This document shows, in pieces, positions 8,883 to 18,266 of a stretch of DNA of 64,000 nt. This DNA is from Halorussus salinisoli (GTDB lineage: Archaea > Halobacteriota > Halobacteria > Halobacteriales > Haladaptataceae): assembly GCA_005239435.1 (NCBI GenBank), contig SZNP01000007.1, positions 62,001-126,000 on the forward strand. Reading direction: 5' to 3'. The position numbers were made by a program, and so were the translations under genes. The number at the start of each line of letters is the position of its first letter. The first letter of the stretch is position 1. The notes beneath the pieces were generated by a model. It saw only the letters and a list, made by a program, of their open reading frames with translations, did not search any database and was not told the origin of the DNA.

Positions 8883-9368
8883 GTCCGTCATCGCCAACTA
8901 CACTATCGGTATCCGCAGCACCGATTGCCCAGATTGCTGTCCGATTAGGAAGGTTCCGAAAGCGCCGGTCGTAGCGATACCCCGTCTCACAGGCCAAACC
9001 GCGAATCGGCCCGGAGCGCGTTTCGCGGACCGTCGCCGACCACCGGATTTACCGCGCTCGCGCCGAGGGCGCGAGCGCAGGCGAGGAGGCGCGTCGCTGT
9101 GCGGTCGCAATGCGGACGCGGTCCGCGGTGCAGTCGCCCGTCTCGACGTGGCCGGTGTCGCTCGGCCATCGTCTCCCGACGATAACCATATCTATCTATT
9201 CTTAAGAATTAGAAGTCCGTCTAAAATAATCACTCAGCCACCCCACACCGCCCCGAGCGGACACCGAATACCTTTCCGCGAATCCGACGTAACCGGGGAG
9301 CAGTCGCATCGTCGGCGCGATGACGCCAGCGTGCGCCGAGAGCAGCAGGTTCGGACGACTCGCGCGAG
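8883..9368 (+). other. Gene-poor stretch between convergent psiE-like and dinB genes
   Basis: 486 bases. An AT-rich patch at ~9183-9235 contains CTTAAGAATTAG and probably holds terminators of the two converging genes. The only candidate reading frame is a 56-codon one on the minus strand (9202-9372) that starts inside the dinB stop; it is treated as a finding rather than a gene. Confidence 0.4.
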
Positions 9369-10862
9369 TCATCCGAAATCGCCGAGCGAGACCTGCCCTT
9401 CGAGGTCCGAATCGTCCGACCGGTCGTCTCGGCGGCCGTTGCCTGGGTCCGCGTCGTCGTCTTTCGCCTCCGTATCGTCGGATACGGTGGCCGTCACGTC
9501 CCACTCGGCTTCGAGCGAGAGTTGGCCCTCGGCGTCGGTGTCGGCGTCTGACCCCGCTGTTTCGCCCGAATCGACGGGACCGGACTTCGAGGAGTCCCAT
9601 CGCTGGCCGAGCGAGAGCTGTCCGCCGTCGCTGCCGGAATCGCCCGTCCGGGGGTCGGCTTCGCCTTCGCTCCTGCCGGCCCCGGGTTCGCCCGTGCCCG
9701 ACTCCCACCCGTCGCCGAGACTCGCCTGTTCGCCGTCCGCGAACGAGAGGTTCGAGACCCGGACGCCGACCTTCCGGACTTCTTCGCCGTCGAACTCTTC
9801 GGACAACTCCAACGCGACCTCCTCGACCAGTTCCGGTTCGTCCACCGGTCCGGGAAGCGACTTCGCGCGGGTGTTCACGTCGTATGGCGGCGTCACGGCC
9901 TTGATACCGATTGTCCGGTACATCGCGCCCTTCCGGCGGGCGCGGTCGGCCACCGCCTCCGCGAGGGTCCGAATCCGGTCGCGTTTCTTCTCGTCGTCGT
10001 CGGTCGCCTCGGTGAACGCCGACTCCCGCGAGAGACTCTTGGGTCGTCCGGTGGGCGTCACCTCGCGGGCGTCCTCGCCGCGCGCCCGGCGATGCATTTC
10101 CGCGCCGCGCTCGCCGAATCTCGCTTCGAGTTCTCCGCGGTCGGCCTCGGCGAGGTCGGCCGCCGTCTCGATACCCATCTCGCGCAGTTCGCGGGCCGTC
10201 ACCGGGCCGACGCCGTGAATCTCGCCCACGTCGAGAGGTTCGAGGAAGCCCCGAACCTCGCCGGGTTCGACCACCACGAGACCGTCGGGCTTGTCGTGGT
10301 CGCTGGCGATTTTGGCCGCCGACATGTTCGGCGCGACCCCGACGCTCGCGGTGACGCCGACCTCGCGGTCGATGCGGTGCTTGACGTGGCGGGCGAACCC
10401 CTCCGCGACCTCCCATCCGGTCCGGTCGGTCACGTCGAGGTACGCCTCGTCGATGCTGACCTCCCGGACCACGTCGGCCGACTCGTGGAGGATTTCCTTG
10501 ACCTCCGAACTCACCTGCTCGTAGTAGTCCATGTCCACCGGCCGGTAGTAGCCCGCCGCTTGTTCGTCGTCTGCTGTCTCGTCGTCTTCCGCCTCGGCTT
10601 TTCGGGGAAGTCGCTCCAGCGCGGTACTGATCGCCTGGGCGCTCTCGACGCCGTACTCCCGGGCTTCGTAGCTCGCGGTGGCGACCGCGCCGTGGGTCTG
10701 GCCGCCCTCGTAGCCCATCCCGACGACGACGGGTTCGCCCTCCAGTTTCGGCTCTCGCCGTCGCTCGCAGGCCGCGTAGAAGCAGTCCATGTCTACGTGG
10801 AGGACGATTGGGTCGTCGCTCTCCTCGTCGGGCGTCCCCGGCAGGCGCGACCCACCACTCAT
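9369..10862 (-). CDS. dinB: DNA polymerase IV (Y-family translesion polymerase)
   Basis: 497 residues. The Y-family catalytic core has the metal-binding residues in LHVDMDCFYAACE and VSIDEAYLDV, a helix-hairpin-helix thumb (VGEIHGVGPVTARELREMGI) and the little-finger domain. An acidic insertion (residues ~85-100) is halophile-specific. The last ~120 residues are a disordered acidic tail with four copies of a PIP-box-like motif Q-x-S-L-x-x-x-W/F starting at Q379, Q415, Q447 and Q490, the last at the extreme C-terminus (QVSLGDFG). PIP boxes dock polymerases on PCNA. The enzyme bypasses DNA lesions. It is transcribed alone and leaderless. Confidence 0.95.
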   Translation of the reverse strand: MSGGSRLPGTPDEESDDPIVLHVDMDCFYAACERRREPKLEGEPVVVGMGYEGGQTHGAVATASYEAREYGVESAQAISTALERLPRKAEAEDDETADDEQAAGYYRPVDMDYYEQVSSEVKEILHESADVVREVSIDEAYLDVTDRTGWEVAEGFARHVKHRIDREVGVTASVGVAPNMSAAKIASDHDKPDGLVVVEPGEVRGFLEPLDVGEIHGVGPVTARELREMGIETAADLAEADRGELEARFGERGAEMHRRARGEDAREVTPTGRPKSLSRESAFTEATDDDEKKRDRIRTLAEAVADRARRKGAMYRTIGIKAVTPPYDVNTRAKSLPGPVDEPELVEEVALELSEEFDGEEVRKVGVRVSNLSFADGEQASLGDGWESGTGEPGAGRSEGEADPRTGDSGSDGGQLSLGQRWDSSKSGPVDSGETAGSDADTDAEGQLSLEAEWDVTATVSDDTEAKDDDADPGNGRRDDRSDDSDLEGQVSLGDFG

Positions 10863-10886
10863 GGTCGAGGTTGGTTTCCGAGGTGG

Positions 10887-10893
10887 GTTAAAA
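10887..10893 (-). promoter_or_regulatory. TATA box of dinB
   Basis: TTTTAAC on the minus strand, centred 28 bases upstream of the dinB ATG, consistent with a leaderless transcript. Confidence 0.55.
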
Positions 10894-10942
10894 GTTCAGT
10901 TCAGACTCCGACGGTCGGCAGATTTGGAACGTCCCTCGCGTA

Positions 10943-10949
10943 TTTATAA
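10943..10949 (+). promoter_or_regulatory. TATA box of the peptide ABC importer operon
   Basis: TTTATAA within an AT-rich patch (10941-10962). It predicts transcription from ~10972. An ATG at 10959 lies inside the promoter, so the downstream ATG at 11022, preceded by GGGAG, is the better start. Confidence 0.55.
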
Positions 10950-11021
10950 CAAACTTTTATGATTTTAGCACCCGTCGGGGGTAGCACCGACCGCCGTGAG
11001 GCGGATTTCGGGGTGGGAGAA

Positions 11022-12707
11022 ATGGAATCAGACACACACGCAGAGAGTGGGGAATCGACTGCAGGGGGCGGACGGTCCCAGGGGGACCGAACAGAGAAGA
11101 ACCGAGTCGAGAAGGACAGATCCGAGAAGGGCCAAATCGAGGGAGGTCGACCCGACGCCGGACGACGACAGTTTCTGAAGTTCGCCGGGGCGGCGGGCGT
11201 CGCCAGCGTGGTCCCGACGACGGGACGGGCGAGCGCCCGGCAGGCCGACCGAGGTGGGAGCCTACGGGTCGCTCAGCAGTCCGACGTTGGGAACCTCGAC
11301 CCGCACAAGACCCAAGACGCACCGACCCTCCGGATTCTCAACAACGTCTACGAGACGCTGACGAGAATCGACGGCGATCTCAGGCCGGTCGGAAGACTCG
11401 CCAATGAGTGGCAGGTCGGCGACGACGGCACGACGTGGACGTTCACCCTGCGAGAGGGAGTCCGGTTCCACCCACCGGAGGACCGGGCGATGACCGCCAA
11501 CGACGTGAAAGCCTCCATCGAGCGCGTTCTGGCGGACGAGACTAACTCTCCGTGGGCCTCGAACTTCGAACCGGTCGAAACCATCCGGGCCGAAGACGAC
11601 CGGACCGTCGTCTTCGAGTTGAGTCAGCCTTTCGCGCCGTTCCTCGTGAAACTGAGCAACGGCTTCGTCGTTCCCGAGGGTGTGGACGACGCCGACTACG
11701 ACATCGCCAATCAGCCGGTCGGAACCGGCCCCTTCGTCTTCGAAGAGACCGTGACGCAGACCCGGACCACGCTCTCGCGGTTCGGCGACTACTGGGGGAC
11801 CGACGGCGACGGCGATCAGCTACCGTATCTCGACGAACTGGAGTTCCGTCCGATTCCGGAAGGACAGGCACGCGTGACGGCGCTCCAGACCGGCGAGGTC
11901 GATTACGTCACCGAGGTGCCACAGACGCAGGCCCAGAGCCTCCAGAATGCTTCGGGCATCACCTTCTCGGCGATTCCGGGCACGTTCTACGACTACATCG
12001 GACAGAACACCGAGGCCGCGCCCTTGGACGACGTGAATCTCCGACAGGCCATCTCGTGGGCCATCGACCGCGAGTCGATGGTGCAGGGTGCTCGCTTCGG
12101 CTTCGCCGAACCGACCCAGGACCCCATCTCTCCGGCCAGCGAGTGGGACGACCTGATTCAGGTCGACGAACCGTACTCGCAGGACCGAGAGCGAGCCCGC
12201 CAGTTGGTCGAGGAGTCGACGTACGACGGCGAGCAGTTGACGATTCAGGTCGGCCAAGAGTTCGAGGGGCAGGTCAACGAGGCCGAAATCGCGCAGGCCC
12301 AGTTGAGCGAGGTGGGTCTGAACGTAACCATCCAGCCCACCGAGTTCAGCACGCTCATCAACAACCTCAACGAGGGCAACTTCCAGTTGACCGTTCTCGG
12401 GTGGGCCACGCTCGTGGACCCCGACGACCTGTTCTTCCTTCAGTTCCACACGGGCGAGACGTTCAACCAGACGAATTACTCGAACGAGGAGGTCGATAGA
12501 CTGCTCGAACAGGGCCGACAGGCAACCGGGTCGATAGAGGAGCGTGCACAGTTCTACGACGACGCTATCGACATCATCGCTCGCGAAGCGCCCTACACAT
12601 TCCTCGTGTACAACGACGAAATAGACGCGTGGCGCGATTCCGTGCAGGGCGTCGAACACGTCCCCACGGGCGTCCCGTTCTTCGCGGACGTGTCTAAGCA
12701 AGGATGA
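11022..12707 (+). CDS. Peptide/oligopeptide ABC transporter substrate-binding protein (SBP family 5)
   Basis: 561 residues. A twin-arginine motif (RRQFLKFAGAAGVA, arginines near residues 48-49) sends the folded protein through Tat. The mature part is a family-5 solute-binding protein: LDPHKTQDAP and WTFTLREGVRFH near the front, VGTGPFVFEE centrally, LRQAISWAIDRESMVQG after the hinge. Two oddities stand out: the n-region before RR is very long (~47 acidic residues), and there is no lipobox cysteine after the hydrophobic stretch, whereas most haloarchaeal binding proteins are lipoproteins. Start chosen for its GGGAG Shine-Dalgarno. First gene of a five-gene operon. Confidence 0.9.
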   Translation: MESDTHAESGESTAGGGRSQGDRTEKNRVEKDRSEKGQIEGGRPDAGRRQFLKFAGAAGVASVVPTTGRASARQADRGGSLRVAQQSDVGNLDPHKTQDAPTLRILNNVYETLTRIDGDLRPVGRLANEWQVGDDGTTWTFTLREGVRFHPPEDRAMTANDVKASIERVLADETNSPWASNFEPVETIRAEDDRTVVFELSQPFAPFLVKLSNGFVVPEGVDDADYDIANQPVGTGPFVFEETVTQTRTTLSRFGDYWGTDGDGDQLPYLDELEFRPIPEGQARVTALQTGEVDYVTEVPQTQAQSLQNASGITFSAIPGTFYDYIGQNTEAAPLDDVNLRQAISWAIDRESMVQGARFGFAEPTQDPISPASEWDDLIQVDEPYSQDRERARQLVEESTYDGEQLTIQVGQEFEGQVNEAEIAQAQLSEVGLNVTIQPTEFSTLINNLNEGNFQLTVLGWATLVDPDDLFFLQFHTGETFNQTNYSNEEVDRLLEQGRQATGSIEERAQFYDDAIDIIAREAPYTFLVYNDEIDAWRDSVQGVEHVPTGVPFFADVSKQG

Positions 12708-12769
12708 CTAGCAAGCGCGCGGAAGAACGACGATGACCAACGAGACTGCAGGAACCGAGGCGTAGCACG

Positions 12770-13723
12770 ATGGGGTTCAAGGAGTACGTCCTCAAGCGCG
12801 TCCTCCTCATCGTACCCATCCTGCTCGGCGTGAGTCTCATCTCGTTCGGTCTCGTCCACTTACTGCCGGGCGGTCCCGTGGAAGCCGCTCTCGGAACGCG
12901 AGCCAACCCGGAACTCGTCCAGCGGTTGCGCGCCGAGTACGGCTTCGACCGGCCGATCTGGGTGCAGTACCTCGACTGGCTCTCGGACATCGTGTTGCGA
13001 GGCGACTTCGGTACCGCGGTAGGGACCGACCGCGACGTGACCGAACTCGTCCGAGCGACTCTCCCGCCGACCCTCTGGCTGGCGACCAGCGGTGCGGTGG
13101 TCTCCATCGCTATCGGCATCCCTGCTGGCATCGTGAGCGCGGTCAACCACTACTCGGCTCGGGACTACGTTGCGACCTTCTTCGCGTTCCTCGGCCTCTC
13201 CGTCCCGAACTTCTTCCTCGGCCTCGTCCTCATCCTCGCGTTCGGACTCTATCTCAGGTGGTTCCCGACCAGTGGGTTCGTCAGCCCCCTCGAAAATCCA
13301 ATCGAGGGCCTGCGTCACCTCGTGCTTCCGGCTCTCACCATCGGCACAGCTATCAGCGCGGTCGTGATGCGGATGATGCGCTCGTCGCTGTTGGAGGTGT
13401 TCTCCGAGGAGTACATCCGGACCGCCCGCGCGAAGGGACTCACGAAGGCGCTGGTCACGAACAAGCACGCAGTGAAGAACGCGCTCATCCCGACCGTGAC
13501 CGTCATCGGTCTCAACTTCGGCTACCTGCTCGGTGGGGTCGTCATCGTGGAGGAGGTGTTCGCCATGCCGGGGCTGGGTCGACTGACGCTCATCGCCATC
13601 ACGCGCCGGGAGTACGCGGTTCTGCAGGCTTCGCTGCTCATCATCGCGTTCCTGTTCTCGGTGGTCAACCTCGCCACCGACCTGCTGTACGCTTACCTCG
13701 ACCCGCGAATCAAGTACGACTGA
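12770..13723 (+). CDS. Peptide ABC transporter permease (DppB type)
   Basis: 317 residues with six predicted membrane segments. The first (LLIVPILLGVSLISFGLVHL) is the usual DppB/OppB N-terminus, followed by the LLPGGPVEAALG region. The ABC-contacting EAA-type loop reads EEYIRTARAKGLTKALV. The protein ends with the family-typical DLLYAYLDPRIKYD. It forms half of the translocation channel with the next gene product. It lies 62 bases after the binding protein gene and 8 bases before the next permease. Confidence 0.92.
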   Translation: MGFKEYVLKRVLLIVPILLGVSLISFGLVHLLPGGPVEAALGTRANPELVQRLRAEYGFDRPIWVQYLDWLSDIVLRGDFGTAVGTDRDVTELVRATLPPTLWLATSGAVVSIAIGIPAGIVSAVNHYSARDYVATFFAFLGLSVPNFFLGLVLILAFGLYLRWFPTSGFVSPLENPIEGLRHLVLPALTIGTAISAVVMRMMRSSLLEVFSEEYIRTARAKGLTKALVTNKHAVKNALIPTVTVIGLNFGYLLGGVVIVEEVFAMPGLGRLTLIAITRREYAVLQASLLIIAFLFSVVNLATDLLYAYLDPRIKYD

Positions 13724-13731
13724 CCGAATCC

Positions 13732-14646
13732 ATGACCGACGGAACCACCCAAGTCGCCGAAAGCGAGCGAGACCGCGACAGACCCTCGAAGCTACGCCGA
13801 ACGGTGCGCGAGATATTCGCTCAGAACCGACTCGCACTGGTCGGACTCTTCATCACGGTCGGGGTCGTCGTCGCCGCGATTCTCGCGCCGGTGGTCGCGC
13901 CCTACGACCCGAGCGCCCAGAACATCGCCGAGGCGCAGTTGGAAGCGCCGAGTGCCGCCCATCCCTTCGGGACCGACCAGTTCGGCAGGGACGTGTTCTC
14001 GCGGGTTCTGTTCGGTGCGCAGTTGAGTTTGCAGGTCGGCATCATCGCGGTCGGCGTGGCGATGGCGGTCGGGGTGCCGCTGGGCCTACTCGCAGGGTAC
14101 TACCGGGGGTACGTCGACGAGTTCGTCATGCGCTCGATGGACGTGCTGTTCTCGTTCCCGGCCATCCTGCTCGCCATCGGGATGATAGCCGTCTTGGGCC
14201 AGTCGCTGATCAACGTCATGCTCGCCATCGGCATCGTCTACACGCCCATCTTCGCCCGGGTCACGCGCTCGGGCGTCCTCTCGGTCCGCGAGGAGGCCTA
14301 CGTCACTGCCGCGAAGGCCATTGGCGACACCGACCGGTCCATCATCCTCCGGGACGTGTTGCCCAACGTGGTCGCACCAATCATCGTGCAGGCTACCGTG
14401 AGCCTCGCGTTCGCCATCCTCGCCGAGAGCGCACTCTCCTTTCTGGGGCTCGGAACCCCGCCACCAGACCCCTCGTGGGGCCGGATGCTGTCGGACTCCC
14501 GGAGTTTCATGCAGACCGCGCCGTGGACCGTCGTCTTTCCGGGCGGAGCCATCATGGTGACGATTCTGGGATTCAACTTTCTCGGCGACGGACTCCGGGA
14601 CGCGCTGGACCCTAAGCACGACACCGAGACGGGAGGTGGATTTTAG
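13732..14646 (+). CDS. Peptide ABC transporter permease (DppC type)
   Basis: 304 residues from the ATG at 13732, chosen because the frame upstream is a shadow of the preceding gene. The acidic N-terminus (residues 1-35) precedes the first membrane segment; then come APYDPSAQN and FGTDQFGRDVFSRVLFG, classic DppC/OppC signatures, and the EAA loop EEAYVTAAKAIGDTD. Partner of the DppB-type permease. The stop codon shares one base with the GTG of the next gene, indicating translational coupling. Confidence 0.93.
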   Translation: MTDGTTQVAESERDRDRPSKLRRTVREIFAQNRLALVGLFITVGVVVAAILAPVVAPYDPSAQNIAEAQLEAPSAAHPFGTDQFGRDVFSRVLFGAQLSLQVGIIAVGVAMAVGVPLGLLAGYYRGYVDEFVMRSMDVLFSFPAILLAIGMIAVLGQSLINVMLAIGIVYTPIFARVTRSGVLSVREEAYVTAAKAIGDTDRSIILRDVLPNVVAPIIVQATVSLAFAILAESALSFLGLGTPPPDPSWGRMLSDSRSFMQTAPWTVVFPGGAIMVTILGFNFLGDGLRDALDPKHDTETGGGF

Positions 14647-15821
14647 TGGCGCTTCTCGAAGTCGAGGACCTTCACACCGAGTTCAGAACCGACGAGGGCG
14701 TCGTGGAAGCGGTCAACGGTGTGGACCTCGAGGTCGCTGCGGGCGAGACCGTGGGTCTCGTCGGGGAGTCGGGGTCAGGCAAGAGCGTGACCGCCCTCTC
14801 GATACTGGGACTGGTGGACCGCCCGGGACGAATCACGGAGGGACGCGTCGAGTTCCACGGCGAAGACCTCCGGGCGGCCTCCGAGCGCCGTCTCCGAGAG
14901 TTGCGAGGCGACGAACTGAGCATGATATTTCAGGACCCGATGGAGAGTCTGAACCCGGTCCTCCGAATCGGCGACCAGATAGCCGAGACCCTGCGCGCCC
15001 ATCGGAAAGTGCCGGGCGAGGACGTCGGGTGGCTCGAATCGAACCTACTCGGCAACTTCGTGCCCCGCCGGAGCGCGAGGGCGCGCTACCCGGAGTCGTG
15101 GACGCAAGCGGTCGAACTCATGGATCGGGTCGGGATTCCCGAACCGGAACAACGCGCGACCGAGTACCCCCACCAGTTCTCGGGCGGCATGGCCCAGCGC
15201 GCGATGATTGCGATGGCACTCTCCTGTGAACCCGACCTACTGATCGCGGACGAACCCACGACCGCACTCGACGTGACCATCGAGGCCCAGATTCTCGACA
15301 CGCTCGGGCAGTTGCAGGACGACTACGGGATGGGCGTCCTGCTAATCACCCACGACCTCGGTGTCGTGATGGAGACTTGCGACCGCGTAGCAGTGATGTA
15401 TGCGGGCGAAATCGTCGAGACCGGGAGCGTCGAGAGCGTGTTCGCCGACCCGGCCCACCCCTATACTCGCGCCCTGCTCGACTCGATTCCTCGCGGACGA
15501 AAGGGCGAGGAGAATCTCGAGGCGATTCCGGGGCAGGTCCCGGACCTCGTGGACCCGCCGGAAGCCTGCTTCTTCGAACCCCGATGTCCCTACGCTCACG
15601 AATCGTGTCGAACCGGTCGACCCGTCATGTACGAGGTCGGACCGAACCACGAGGCTCGGTGCGTTCTCTACGACTCTACCGACCCCTACGGCCCGGGCGT
15701 GCTGGAGTCCGAGGGATTGTCCGTCGGCGGAGACACCGAGGCCACCGACGCCACGACCGACGGCGGGGAGCGCGACCAGACGACCGACGGGCACGACCCA
15801 CCTGAAGGAGGCGGCTCGTGA
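14646..15821 (+). CDS. Peptide ABC transporter ATP-binding protein (DppD type)
   Basis: 391 residues from a GTG start. Walker A is [10 protein letters not shown], the ABC signature is [12 protein letters not shown], Walker B is [12 protein letters not shown], and the H-loop is LITHDLG. The C-terminal oligopeptide-transporter domain has the cysteine-rich [15 protein letters not shown]. An insert of about 30 residues ([20 protein letters not shown]) lies between the Q-loop region and the signature, a lengthening compared with bacterial DppD. The last ~50 residues are an acidic D/T-rich tail. The stop overlaps the GTG of the next gene (GTGA). Confidence 0.93.
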   Translation: MALLEVEDLHTEFRTDEGVVEAVNGVDLEVAAGETVGLVGESGSGKSVTALSILGLVDRPGRITEGRVEFHGEDLRAASERRLRELRGDELSMIFQDPMESLNPVLRIGDQIAETLRAHRKVPGEDVGWLESNLLGNFVPRRSARARYPESWTQAVELMDRVGIPEPEQRATEYPHQFSGGMAQRAMIAMALSCEPDLLIADEPTTALDVTIEAQILDTLGQLQDDYGMGVLLITHDLGVVMETCDRVAVMYAGEIVETGSVESVFADPAHPYTRALLDSIPRGRKGEENLEAIPGQVPDLVDPPEACFFEPRCPYAHESCRTGRPVMYEVGPNHEARCVLYDSTDPYGPGVLESEGLSVGGDTEATDATTDGGERDQTTDGHDPPEGGGS

Positions 15822-16873
15822 ACGAACCCTTGGTCGAACTTCGGGGCCTGAAACAGCACTTTCCGGTCGAGACGGGCCTGTTGGAGCGACTGCTCGCCAG
15901 CGAGACTCAAACGGTCAAAGCGGTGGACGGCGTGGACCTGACCATCGACCGTGGGGAGACCCTCGGACTGGTCGGCGAGTCTGGATGCGGGAAGTCCACG
16001 CTCGGCAAGACCGTCCTCCAACTGCTCCGACCGACCGCGGGCGAGGTCTGGTTCGACGGCGGTCGCATCGATACCCTCTCCGACGACGACCTCCGGCCCC
16101 TCCGCGAGCGGATGCAGTTCGTCTTCCAGGACCCTGCGGGCAGTCTCAACCCGCGGCGACGGGTTCGCGCCATCGTGCGACGTCCCCTCGAGGTCCATGG
16201 CATCGGCGACTCCCGGCGGGAGCGCGACGAGCGCACCGCCGACCTCGTGGAGCGCGTCGGTCTGAGCAGGAATCACCTCGACAGATACCCTCACGAGTTC
16301 TCCGGCGGTCAGCAACAGCGCATCGCCATCGCGCGGGCCTTGTCGGTGAACCCGGAGTTCGTCGTCCTCGACGAACCGACGAGCGCACTCGACGTGTCCG
16401 TGCAGGCCAACATCATCTCGCTGCTGGAGGACCTCCAGCGCGACTTCGAGTTGACGTACCTGTTCATCACTCACGACCTCTCCGTCGTTCGCCACATCTC
16501 CGACCGCGTGGCGGTGATGTACCTCGGGGAACTCATGGAGCGCGGAACGGTCGAAGAGGTGTTCGGGGCCTACCAGCACCCATACACCTACTCCCTGCTG
16601 GAGTCGATCCCGGCGACAGACCTCGAAGACCGGGGCCAACGCGTCGTCCTCCGCGGGGAGGTTCCCTCGCCAATCGATCCGCCCTCGGGGTGCAAGTTCC
16701 GGACGCGCTGTCCCATCGCCATCGAGGAGTGCGCCGAAGCCTTCGAGGACCGGAAGTTCTCCGAGACACACACGGTCCACTGCATCAGACGCTCGCCCGA
16801 GGAACACGGCGGGAGCGCCACGCCAGTCGAGGAGCCACCGGTCGAAGCCGAGAGCGAAGGCATTTCGGACTGA
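15818..16873 (+). CDS. Peptide ABC transporter ATP-binding protein (DppF type)
   Basis: 351 residues from GTG. The N-terminus VELRGLKQHFPVETGLLERL is typical of DppF/OppF. Walker A is GESGCGKSTL, signature FSGGQQQRIAIA, Walker B VVLDEPTSALD, H-loop FITHDLS. A C-terminal oligopeptide domain has CKFRTRCPIAIEEC. It pairs with the DppD-type ATPase to power import. Last gene of the operon; a hairpin follows 55 bases later. Confidence 0.93.
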   Translation: MNEPLVELRGLKQHFPVETGLLERLLASETQTVKAVDGVDLTIDRGETLGLVGESGCGKSTLGKTVLQLLRPTAGEVWFDGGRIDTLSDDDLRPLRERMQFVFQDPAGSLNPRRRVRAIVRRPLEVHGIGDSRRERDERTADLVERVGLSRNHLDRYPHEFSGGQQQRIAIARALSVNPEFVVLDEPTSALDVSVQANIISLLEDLQRDFELTYLFITHDLSVVRHISDRVAVMYLGELMERGTVEEVFGAYQHPYTYSLLESIPATDLEDRGQRVVLRGEVPSPIDPPSGCKFRTRCPIAIEECAEAFEDRKFSETHTVHCIRRSPEEHGGSATPVEEPPVEAESEGISD

Positions 16874-16928
16874 GCATGGCCTTCGCAGGCGCTCAGAGTG
16901 TCACTGGATATCCCGCCATTCGAATCGC

Positions 16929-16952
16929 TTTCCGGCCAGAGCCGGCCGGAAA
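16929..16952. terminator. Inverted repeat between convergent genes, probable bidirectional terminator
   Basis: A perfect 9-bp stem (TTTCCGGCC / GGCCGGAAA) with a 6-base loop. It ends one base before the stop codon of the minus-strand gene and 55 bases after the stop of the ABC operon. Position suggests termination or 3'-end stabilisation for both; archaeal use of such hairpins is not proven here. Confidence 0.4.
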
Positions 16953-17363
16953 TCAGGCGATTTTGCCGTCCCGAACGAGGTCGGCGACGACGTGGACGTA
17001 GAGAACGCCCGCGGTGAAGAGCGCGTAGACCGAAGAGAACAGCGCGAGCGCCGCGACCAGTAGGCCGCCGCCGAGCAAGTGAGTGAGCAAGCGATGGGTC
17101 TCGAGCGTCCGGGTGTCGACGCCCTCGAAGACCTGTTCCTGCTCGGTGAACGCGAACACGGGGTCGGTCACGCACCGCCGGAGGTGTGACCAGTCGCCCG
17201 CGTGGTACCGAGCGAGGACGAAGTGGTCGAGGTCTACGAACACCGAAAGGAGGACGCCGTAGCCGAACAGAACGCCGGCTTCGAGGGGGACGGAAACCGG
17301 GAGCACCGTGACGAGGATACCAGACGCTATCGCGCCGAGCGTGGCGTGTTCGGGGGACTTCAT
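16953..17363 (-). CDS. Small membrane protein, YdjM/DUF457-like
   Basis: 136 residues with about four hydrophobic segments. It begins MKSPEHATLGAIASG and contains FVDLDHFVLARYH and ETHRLLTHLL, resembling the Asp/His-containing motifs of the YdjM/DUF457 family annotated as membrane-bound metal-dependent hydrolases. Catalytic function is not established for this group. It reads towards the ABC operon and is separated by 26 bases from the next minus-strand gene upstream, so the two may form one transcript. Confidence 0.6.
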   Translation of the reverse strand: MKSPEHATLGAIASGILVTVLPVSVPLEAGVLFGYGVLLSVFVDLDHFVLARYHAGDWSHLRRCVTDPVFAFTEQEQVFEGVDTRTLETHRLLTHLLGGGLLVAALALFSSVYALFTAGVLYVHVVADLVRDGKIA

Positions 17364-17389
17364 CGGACGAGAGTTCGGAGGCGGGGTAA

Positions 17390-18028
17390 TTAGTTCGTCG
17401 GGGTCCGGTCGTCCTCGCCCACTCCACTCCGTCGACCGCCGTCACGAACCGGAATCTCGACGGCTTCGGATTCCTCGGTGGCGTCCGCGTCGGAACCGAG
17501 GGTCGGCGTGGGTACGGCGTCTTTCGTCTCGGCGACCGTTCCTTTCGCCTTGGCCACTGCTCCTCTCACGTCGGTTACGGCCCCCTTCGCGTCGGTCACT
17601 GCTCCCCGCGCGTCGGTCATCGTTCCCCTGATGCCAGTCAGAAATCCGCTCTGGTCCGCGAGGTCCGGCGTATCGCGGTCCACCGCCCGGAGTCGCCGGT
17701 AGAACTCGGCGAAGGTCGTCGCCTCCTCCTCGCTCCCCTCGAACGCCTCGTCGAGCGCCTCGACGTTCTCCCCGAGGTACTCGGTCAGCGGGTGGTCGTC
17801 GCCGTATCGCTCGGACGATTTGTTGTGCAGGAACTGCCCGGCGTGGACGCCGCCCCTGTCGGCGTACTTGACGATCGTCTCCTGATTCTCGTAGACGAGT
17901 TGCCCCGCGAACAGCGCCGCGCCGAGGTGGTTGGTCGAGACGCCGATTTTGGTGGCGACGGGCTTGAGGACGGTCAGTGGCACGTCGCTCTGTTTCGACA
18001 GCCAAGAGGCGATGTGGTGGGTGGTCAT
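17390..18028 (-). CDS. Hypothetical protein with a tandem seven-residue repeat
   Basis: 212 residues. The first ~110 (MTTHHIASWLSKQSDV...) look like a compact helical domain. Residues ~134-172 are five or six consecutive heptads of the form (T/A)-D/K-A-R/K-G-A-V (TDARGAV, TDAKGAV, TDVRGAV, AKAKGTV, AETKDAV), expected to form an amphipathic helix or coiled coil. The C-terminal ~35 residues are acidic and disordered. No signal peptide or membrane segment. Family not recognised; it heads the pair with the YdjM-like gene. Confidence 0.65.
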   Translation of the reverse strand: MTTHHIASWLSKQSDVPLTVLKPVATKIGVSTNHLGAALFAGQLVYENQETIVKYADRGGVHAGQFLHNKSSERYGDDHPLTEYLGENVEALDEAFEGSEEEATTFAEFYRRLRAVDRDTPDLADQSGFLTGIRGTMTDARGAVTDAKGAVTDVRGAVAKAKGTVAETKDAVPTPTLGSDADATEESEAVEIPVRDGGRRSGVGEDDRTPTN

Positions 18029-18266
18029 TCTACGTTGGATAGTGGGTTCGGACGGGTGACTGTTGTGGCGGGTGGGTCGGGGTGCCGTATCTGATTCCGG
18101 ACTCCGCTACCAACTCCGACCGGAGGAGTCAGAAATCGACGATGCAGAGGAGTCAGTCGATTTATAGCCCTATTTAACCTGTATTTCTTCGTTTCGTAAA
18201 TTTCATATATATTTATACACCGAATAGCAATGTTTCTAATGTTTGTCGTCCTTCTTGTAGTTCATC

